DNA from: a virus
Reading direction: 5' to 3' (one strand)
DNA: 25,892 bases
IMG/VR virus record: IMGVR_UViG_3300030385_000490
Location: 1-25,892 of that record
The notes under the pieces are model-generated. The model saw only the letters and a program-made list of their open reading frames with translations, ran no database searches and was not told where the DNA came from. Each line of letters starts with the position of its first letter. Positions within the stretch are counted from its first letter, which is position 1. The translations under genes were made by a program, and so were the position numbers. This document shows, piece by piece, positions 22,399 to 25,892 of this stretch.

Positions 22399-23910
22399 TT
22401 AATAGTATTCAACCTTCTTGGAGCGGAACTTTTCCTGTTCCTCGTCGGATCCGAGGGAGACAAAGCCGCCCTGTCTAAATCGTAGTAATGCTTGGGTGGA
22501 TGAGTCTACAAGGTCATCATGCTCACCTACAGGGAACGCGGCGAACTCTTCCACCACTTCCTCTGCGAATCTTCTTGACGGTCGCCACACAGTCCCGGAT
22601 GCAAAGAGATCAGCCACAGCATTCACGCGGGCGATCTTGTCGTTGCCTCTCGACGGGGTGTATTCTTGGACCGGGATACCCATGGCTCTGAGTTCAAAGA
22701 TCAGAGGCATCCCTGCCGCCTTGGCTTCCACGATGAAGGCATCTGGCTTCCACCGCTTCCATTTCTTCATGGCCCTGGATTTGAGTTCGGGAAACTCAAG
22801 TCGCTCCTTGAGAGCATCCAGCAAAATAATATTGGCTCGTTTCCGGCCCCTCTCGTCGTCTTGGTAGAAGACACCCCACGTTGTACAGGCCGAGTAATCA
22901 GCGCGTTCGGATTTCAGGAAAGCCGTATCCCATGATTGAATGATGAACTCGCACTTGGGCGGGTCCTGCGGTTCCCACTCCTTCCACCATTCGCGCTTGA
23001 CAATCGCCCCCTCTTCCGAGGTGGGGTCCTGCTGGTACTGCGCTTCCCATTTTGCAACCGGGAGTTCCGCTTTGAGTTTCTCTAATTCCTCAAGTGACCA
23101 GAAACCGGGCCAAAGCGATTTTCCTGAGGGAAGTATTGCAGGGAGTTCGATAACCTCCCATCCGTCCATCCCCGTCCTCTCAACCGAGGACTTCAATATT
23201 TGCCCCGTCAGATCTCGCTTATGCCAACGTGTCATCACGATGACAATTGCCCCCCCAGGCTGCAATCTCTGACGAGGACCGGAGGTATACCACTCGTAGA
23301 CCCGATCGAACACTCCAGGGTCTACACTCTGGCCCTCCTGTTCGGAGTGGGGATCATCAATGATCAAGAGGTCTGCCCCCTTCCCAGTGACAGCACCACC
23401 CACCCCAATCGCGAAGTATTCTCCTCCCCCGTTCGTATTCCAACGACCTGCTGCCTTGGAATCTGCTTGGAGTCCTACTCCGGGAAACACTTCTTGATAC
23501 TCGTCGCTCCCCACAAGGTTACGAACCTTACGCCCGAAACCCACGGCCAGCTCTGCCGTATGTGAGGTCTGGATAACCTTCCCTTCGGGCTTCAATCCAA
23601 GAAACCACGACGGGAGTAAGTAACTGGCGAACTCACTCTTCGTATGGCGAGGAGGCATGTTGATAATGAGCCTCTTCAACTCACCTCTTGCCACTTTCTC
23701 AAAGGCCTCGGCCATCAACTTGTGATGGCTGCCCTCAATAAAGGCAGGCCACACGGTATGGGCGAATGAGAGAAAGCTAGCCTGATGCTGGACCCTCCCC
23801 TTGATCTCCTTCAGGTTCTGGAGCAGGGCATGGAGCCTCGCCAGGGAGGCGGGATCCAGTTGATCCAACTTATCTAGGTATTTGTCTATATCCTTGGACC
23901 CAGTGATCAT
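22399..23910 (-). CDS. terL: Terminase large subunit
   Basis: The 503-residue protein starts with ATG at 23910, overlapping the hydroxylase stop by four bases (ATGA). The ATPase part shows a P-loop variant MPPRHTKS (residues 85-92), Walker B with following acid LLIIDDPHSE (181-190), and a coupling-type motif TRWHKRDL (228-234). The nuclease part shows the RNase H-like acids: D328 in QSWDTAF, E395 in IVEAKAAG, and D465/D466 in GEHDDLVDS. Together these are the packaging motor and genome-cutting nuclease that docks on the portal. Length is typical for the family. A small terminase subunit is not recognisable nearby; the genes before it are the hydroxylase-like gene and a 64-residue unknown. Confidence 0.92.
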   Translation of the reverse strand: MITGSKDIDKYLDKLDQLDPASLARLHALLQNLKEIKGRVQHQASFLSFAHTVWPAFIEGSHHKLMAEAFEKVARGELKRLIINMPPRHTKSEFASYLLPSWFLGLKPEGKVIQTSHTAELAVGFGRKVRNLVGSDEYQEVFPGVGLQADSKAAGRWNTNGGGEYFAIGVGGAVTGKGADLLIIDDPHSEQEGQSVDPGVFDRVYEWYTSGPRQRLQPGGAIVIVMTRWHKRDLTGQILKSSVERTGMDGWEVIELPAILPSGKSLWPGFWSLEELEKLKAELPVAKWEAQYQQDPTSEEGAIVKREWWKEWEPQDPPKCEFIIQSWDTAFLKSERADYSACTTWGVFYQDDERGRKRANIILLDALKERLEFPELKSRAMKKWKRWKPDAFIVEAKAAGMPLIFELRAMGIPVQEYTPSRGNDKIARVNAVADLFASGTVWRPSRRFAEEVVEEFAAFPVGEHDDLVDSSTQALLRFRQGGFVSLGSDEEQEKFRSKKVEYY

Positions 23911-24563
23911 TCAACCGGCCTGAGGTTGGAAACCCCCTTGCCGTCCTTGAGGTCCATATAGAAAACCACCCGATCCTTGTCTGTTTTGTTCCAAGCTCGG
24001 TGGTTTTCGTTGTCATCGAAGACAACCCAGTCACCCCGGGCCTCCCAGGTGTGTTCGCCAGAAGAATGGGACAGTCCGATGTCTCCTTCGGGTATATCTA
24101 TGCCCATATGGAAGATCTTATGCCCCGGATTGTCATGACTATGCTCTTTTAGCTCCTGATTCCCTCTCAACCTTGAGAAAGCAGCCAATTCCACCTCAGA
24201 TGGGTTGAAATTGTCGAATATCAGGGCCCAAGTGGAGGGCCAGATCATAGCCAGGGGAGCAACCATCGCTTCCCACGCACATTCACTCCCCAAGCGCTTA
24301 TTCGCCAGCTCTCTGGAGGCATATACGGGGATAATTTGCCAATTGGCTCCATGGTCCCAGTCAGAGTCCCAATCAGACCATAAAGCATCCGCAGCACCAC
24401 AGGAAACTAGCTTGTCATACTCCTCAGCCACGACATCTACGCCCGAAACGATGGATCTTACTCCAGACACACTTCCCCCCAATAGCAACCCCACCAGAAA
24501 GCACCATACTAGTAATGAACTAAAAAGAAAATGCTCTTCCAGCCAAAACCCTGGGCTCAACAA
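23907..24563 (-). CDS. Membrane-anchored aspartyl/asparaginyl beta-hydroxylase-like protein
   Basis: The frame opens with TTG TTG at 24563-24558 after an in-frame stop, with GGAG very close; later GTG or TTG codons are possible, so the start is uncertain. From the first TTG it has 218 residues. One hydrophobic segment lies at about residues 12-30. The body matches the AspH family: NWQIIPVYA, WPSTWALIFDNFNPSEVELAAFSRLR, then EHSHDNPGHKIFHMGIDIP (H152 as first iron ligand), GDWVVFDDNENHRAWN (H188 as second ligand), and DRVVFYMDL (R198 as 2-oxoglutarate-binding Arg). Family knowledge: these iron/2-oxoglutarate enzymes hydroxylate Asp or Asn side chains. All key residues appear present, so it may be active. 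It is translationally coupled to terL; target unknown. Confidence 0.75.
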   Translation of the reverse strand: MLSPGFWLEEHFLFSSLLVWCFLVGLLLGGSVSGVRSIVSGVDVVAEEYDKLVSCGAADALWSDWDSDWDHGANWQIIPVYASRELANKRLGSECAWEAMVAPLAMIWPSTWALIFDNFNPSEVELAAFSRLRGNQELKEHSHDNPGHKIFHMGIDIPEGDIGLSHSSGEHTWEARGDWVVFDDNENHRAWNKTDKDRVVFYMDLKDGKGVSNLRPVE

Positions 24564-24586
24564 GCTCCATTGGGCTTAATATTAGC

Positions 24587-24610
24587 TAACTACCCGTGGT
24601 AGTTAACTAC
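24587..24610. promoter_or_regulatory. Overlapping palindromes (operator-like) in the leader of the hydroxylase-terL transcript
   Basis: TAACTACC-CGT-GGTAGTTA (24587-24605) overlaps the perfect 12-base palindrome GTAGTTAACTAC (24599-24610). Together they give three TAACTAC half-sites in alternating orientation. The site lies about 70-90 bases past a predicted promoter, before the hydroxylase start. It may bind a repressor or form an RNA stem (TAACTACC/GGTAGTTA). Confidence 0.5.
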
Positions 24611-24684
24611 GAAAGCAAACATCGCTTAGTAAGCAAAGCCCAATGTCCCGGAGATTTCTGGTACCTACGCTGTACTTATAGCTG

Positions 24685-24693
24685 ATTATAACA
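24685..24693 (-). promoter_or_regulatory. Extended -10 promoter for the leftward late operon
   Basis: The minus strand reads TGTTATAAT, a perfect TATAAT with the upstream TG of extended -10 promoters. No good -35 is found at 16-18 bases. Transcription would start near 24678 and run into the hydroxylase and terL genes. Confidence 0.5.
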
Positions 24694-24731
24694 AAATAGG
24701 GGGCTTGACAGCTTTCGTCAACTTTCGCCCC
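24691..24731 (-). terminator. Possible terminator of the 64-residue gene, overlapping the late promoter
   Basis: On the minus strand GGGG (24731-24728) and UUGAC (24721-24717) can pair with CCCC (24703-24700) and GUCAA (24709-24705), with an internal loop. A short UAUUUUGU run follows. The stem is interrupted, so termination would be partial. Confidence 0.35.
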
Positions 24732-24740
24732 AAAAATATA

Positions 24741-24935
24741 TCACTCGGGCGAGATTTCTTCATAAGTCATCTCAAAATCCTCTTCTGTTGTCATGGACGG
24801 TGGCGAATATGTGTTGTTCGCTCTCCATTTTTCAATTTCAGAGAAGGCTTCGTGTAAATCCTTTGTAAAATTCTTCCTCGACTGGCAAATATCCACTGTA
24901 GCCGTCAGGAAACGCCCCTTTTTGTACTTAACCAA
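24741..24935 (-). CDS. Small unknown protein upstream of the late operon
   Basis: The 64-residue product starts with TTG at 24935, with GGAGG seven bases upstream, a strong ribosome site that supports the gene. The N-terminus is basic (MVKYKKGRF), followed by a helix (KNFTKDLHEAFSEIEKWRA) and an acidic C-terminus (TTEEDFEMTYEEISPE). It has no membrane segment and one Cys. Its position before terL could suit a small terminase, but it is far too short and has no visible helix-turn-helix, so I leave the function open. The gene is more AT-rich than its neighbours. Confidence 0.5.
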   Translation of the reverse strand: MVKYKKGRFLTATVDICQSRKNFTKDLHEAFSEIEKWRANNTYSPPSMTTEEDFEMTYEEISPE

Positions 24936-25127
24936 CCCTATCCCTCCCTCAACGAATCTATTTTAACAATTTTTGCAGGGTATACACCCCATTTATGGTA
25001 CCTAGGGGCAATGTTTTATAAAAATATATATAGAAATAGTATATTGTCTTGATTTTTATAGCGATAGGGGGGTCATCGTTTGAGCAAACTACTGTGTGTC
25101 AAAAAAATAGCCCGGGCCATCACCGTA

Positions 25128-25181
25128 AGGGGGTGCGGGGTCGGCGCGTTGGCGGCGCTGACAGTTCTACCTCCGCCCCCT
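25128..25181. other. Two-tier GC-rich hairpin in the divergent intergenic region
   Basis: The inner stem is GTCGGCGC (25140-25147) with GCGCTGAC (25155-25162), eight pairs with one G-U and a seven-base loop. The outer stem pairs 25128-25139 with 25170-25181 (AGGGGG with CCCCCT, then G-U and one mismatch), with a seven-base bulge on the 3' side. About 19 pairs in total. No U-run follows on either strand, so it is not a simple terminator. Confidence 0.5.
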
Positions 25182-25220
25182 CTTTAGATAGTTAGTTAGC
25201 CTACCTATCTATATAATCTC

Positions 25221-25248
25221 TTGACATGCCTTGACTAGCTGCTATTGT
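25221..25248 (+). promoter_or_regulatory. Promoter candidate for the plus-strand gene
   Basis: A perfect TTGACA (25221-25226) is followed after 16 bases by TATTGT (25243-25248), four of six matches to TATAAT. A separate TATAAT (25212-25217) lies just upstream but lacks a good -35. Start of transcription would be near 25255, so the palindrome at 25264-25275 would be at about +10. Confidence 0.5.
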
Positions 25249-25263
25249 CTCTGATGTCGCCAA

Positions 25264-25275
25264 GGCAACGTTGCC
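25264..25275. promoter_or_regulatory. Perfect 12-base palindrome GGCAACGTTGCC, copy 1
   Basis: This palindrome lies between the predicted promoter and the ribosome site of the plus-strand gene. The same sequence recurs at the stop codon of that gene. Its position just past the predicted transcription start suits a repressor operator. Confidence 0.55.
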
Positions 25276-25315
25276 AAGGGGACGCGGGCAGGAAAGCCCA
25301 AAAGGAGAACCGAAA

Positions 25316-25882
25316 ATGGGAATCAATACCGTAGCAATAGCAGTGAAGACACGGACCGAGATACTCGTAGTGCAAGATGGAAACAAGAAGAGAGTGGATA
25401 GTATGCTCTTCGTCAACGCCTGCCAGAGTGGAGCCGCAGCAGTCGAGACAGGCGCCACAAACGGCCAGCTCCGGAAGGCTTACGAAGGGCTGGAGTTGCC
25501 GCAAAGCCCGGCACGGACGCTGGCTGACGACGGCTGCCGACTCCGCAAGGAGTTCGGAGACTGCGTCACAACTGAGGACTTTCTGGCGGCACTCAAGGAG
25601 CGAGACATTACGACCATCCGGGGCCTGCGCGAGCTGGGCAAGAAAGAGAAGACCGATAAGCAAATCGGGGACGCTGTTGCGGAGGCCATGTTCGCCGCGC
25701 AGGAGCGTTGGGCAGCCCTCACGGACGTCCAACGGAAGCACGCCGAGCGGAGGCTCCAGACCATCGCAGCCGAGGCCGAGCTGAAGGAGAAGACTCTCAG
25801 CGAGAAGAAGGCCAAGCTGGCCGAGCTGAAGGAAGCGGCCCGGCAGCTCGCGGTGGAGGTCAAGAAGGTACGGGCAGCCTAG
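25316..25882 (+). CDS. Unknown plus-strand protein with helical, charged C-terminal half
   Basis: An upstream in-frame TTG at 25271 is possible, but the ATG at 25316 has AAGGAG eight bases before it and is preferred, giving 188 residues. The N-terminus (GINTVAIAVKTRTEILVVQDGNKK) looks like a short beta-sheet. The middle (AYEGLELPQSPARTLADDGCRLRKEFGDCVTTEDFLAAL, read in parts) is mixed. Residues about 110-188 are a long charged coiled coil (AEAELKEKTLSEKKAKLAEL, EAARQLAVEVKK). There is no membrane segment or known catalytic motif. The gene is GC-rich compared with the gap before it. It is the only plus-strand gene here and likely starts the early or middle rightward region. Function unknown; possibly a DNA-metabolism accessory or regulator. 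Confidence 0.65.
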   Translation: MGINTVAIAVKTRTEILVVQDGNKKRVDSMLFVNACQSGAAAVETGATNGQLRKAYEGLELPQSPARTLADDGCRLRKEFGDCVTTEDFLAALKERDITTIRGLRELGKKEKTDKQIGDAVAEAMFAAQERWAALTDVQRKHAERRLQTIAAEAELKEKTLSEKKAKLAELKEAARQLAVEVKKVRAA

Positions 25883-25892
25883 GCAACGTTGC
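25882..25892. promoter_or_regulatory. Palindrome GGCAACGTTGC(C), copy 2, cut by the window edge
   Basis: The last 11 bases repeat the first 11 bases of the 25264-25275 palindrome, starting on the G of the TAG stop codon. The final base of a full copy would lie outside the window. Its placement at a gene boundary suggests an element repeated between early genes. Confidence 0.5.

Larger units (their letters stand above)
24936..25315. promoter_or_regulatory. 380-base divergent intergenic region
   Basis: This is the longest gene-free stretch. From left to right it has an AT-rich block (24958-25065, with TTTTATAAAAATATATATAG), a plus-strand A7 run beside a GC palindrome (25101-25118; on the minus strand AUGGC-CCGG-GCUAU then U-run), a GC-rich two-tier hairpin (25128-25181), and promoter-like sites for the plus-strand gene. 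The AT-rich block may hold the promoter of the 64-residue gene: on the minus strand AAGACA is followed 16-17 bases later by a TATATT-type element. It probably separates early rightward from late leftward transcription. An origin function is possible but unsupported. Confidence 0.5.

Noticed and set aside
24599-24610. tRNA or other structured RNA gene around the GTAGTTAACTAC palindrome
   Set aside because: No acceptor-stem or TPsiC-loop pattern (GTTCRA) is found; arms are short and symmetrical, better explained as operator sites.
24741-24935. Small terminase subunit
   Set aside because: Position near terL fits, but 64 residues without a visible helix-turn-helix or oligomerisation core is not enough to make the call.
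25235-25741. 168-residue minus-strand ORF opposite the plus-strand gene
   Set aside because: No ribosome site in an appropriate place, and the plus-strand frame has promoter, AAGGAG and coiled-coil-type composition.
1-25892. Terminal direct repeats indicating a complete circular or redundant genome
   Set aside because: The first bases (CCCGACTCGACC) do not match the last bases (GGCAACGTTGC), and genes run off the edge, so the window is an internal fragment.

Overview
The window reads as the virion-assembly half of a tailed double-stranded DNA phage (Caudoviricetes). From position 24935 down to the left edge every gene lies on the minus strand, genes are packed with 1-4 base overlaps (TAATG, ATGA, TGATG junctions), and recognisable products follow the usual late order: large terminase, portal, scaffold, major capsid protein, head-tail adaptors, tail nozzle, tail fibre, internal virion protein. 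There is no tape measure, sheath or baseplate gene, and there are P22-like adaptor and nozzle proteins, so a short-tailed podovirus-like virion is likely. Several proteins (zinc-ribbon protein, gp4-like adaptor, nozzle, GroES-like protein) resemble what I recall from uncultured marine phage genomes. That is recollection of families, not a search, and the host cannot be named from this sequence.

Layout, in transcription order (right to left). At 25316-25882 one plus-strand gene of unknown function diverges from the rest and is bracketed by a 12-base palindrome. A 380-base AT-rich and structured gap (24936-25315) separates the two directions. Leftward follow a 64-residue unknown protein, a terminator/promoter region (24564-24740), a membrane-anchored aspartyl/asparaginyl beta-hydroxylase-like protein, TerL, a SET-domain protein, two very low-complexity Gly/Tyr/Arg-rich proteins, a long portal, a small protein, a GroES-like co-chaperonin, scaffold, a small head protein, a decoration-like protein and the major capsid protein. 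A clear intrinsic terminator (12727-12761) closes the capsid block. The second block starts with a beta-rich protein and five tandem diverged paralogues (10241-12094), then a small membrane protein, two adaptor-type proteins, a zinc-ribbon fusion, the tail fibre with a self-cleaving C-terminal domain, the nozzle, small tail proteins, a large hydrophobic/Gly-rich internal virion protein, and a partial gene running off the left edge.

How the genes work together: TerL packages DNA through the portal into a shell built by capsid, scaffold and decoration proteins, with the GroES-like protein probably helping the host GroEL fold virion proteins. Adaptors and nozzle close the head, and fibre, paralogue array and beta-rich proteins probably decorate head or tail. 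The most unusual features are the three protein-handling genes (hydroxylase, SET domain, co-chaperonin) inside the late operon, the pair of low-complexity RGG/GYG proteins next to TerL and portal, the five-member paralogue array, and repeated palindromic DNA elements (GGCAACGTTGCC and AAAATATTTT) of unknown role. No tRNA, rRNA, insertion sequence, CRISPR array, integrase, lysis gene or small terminase could be recognised.
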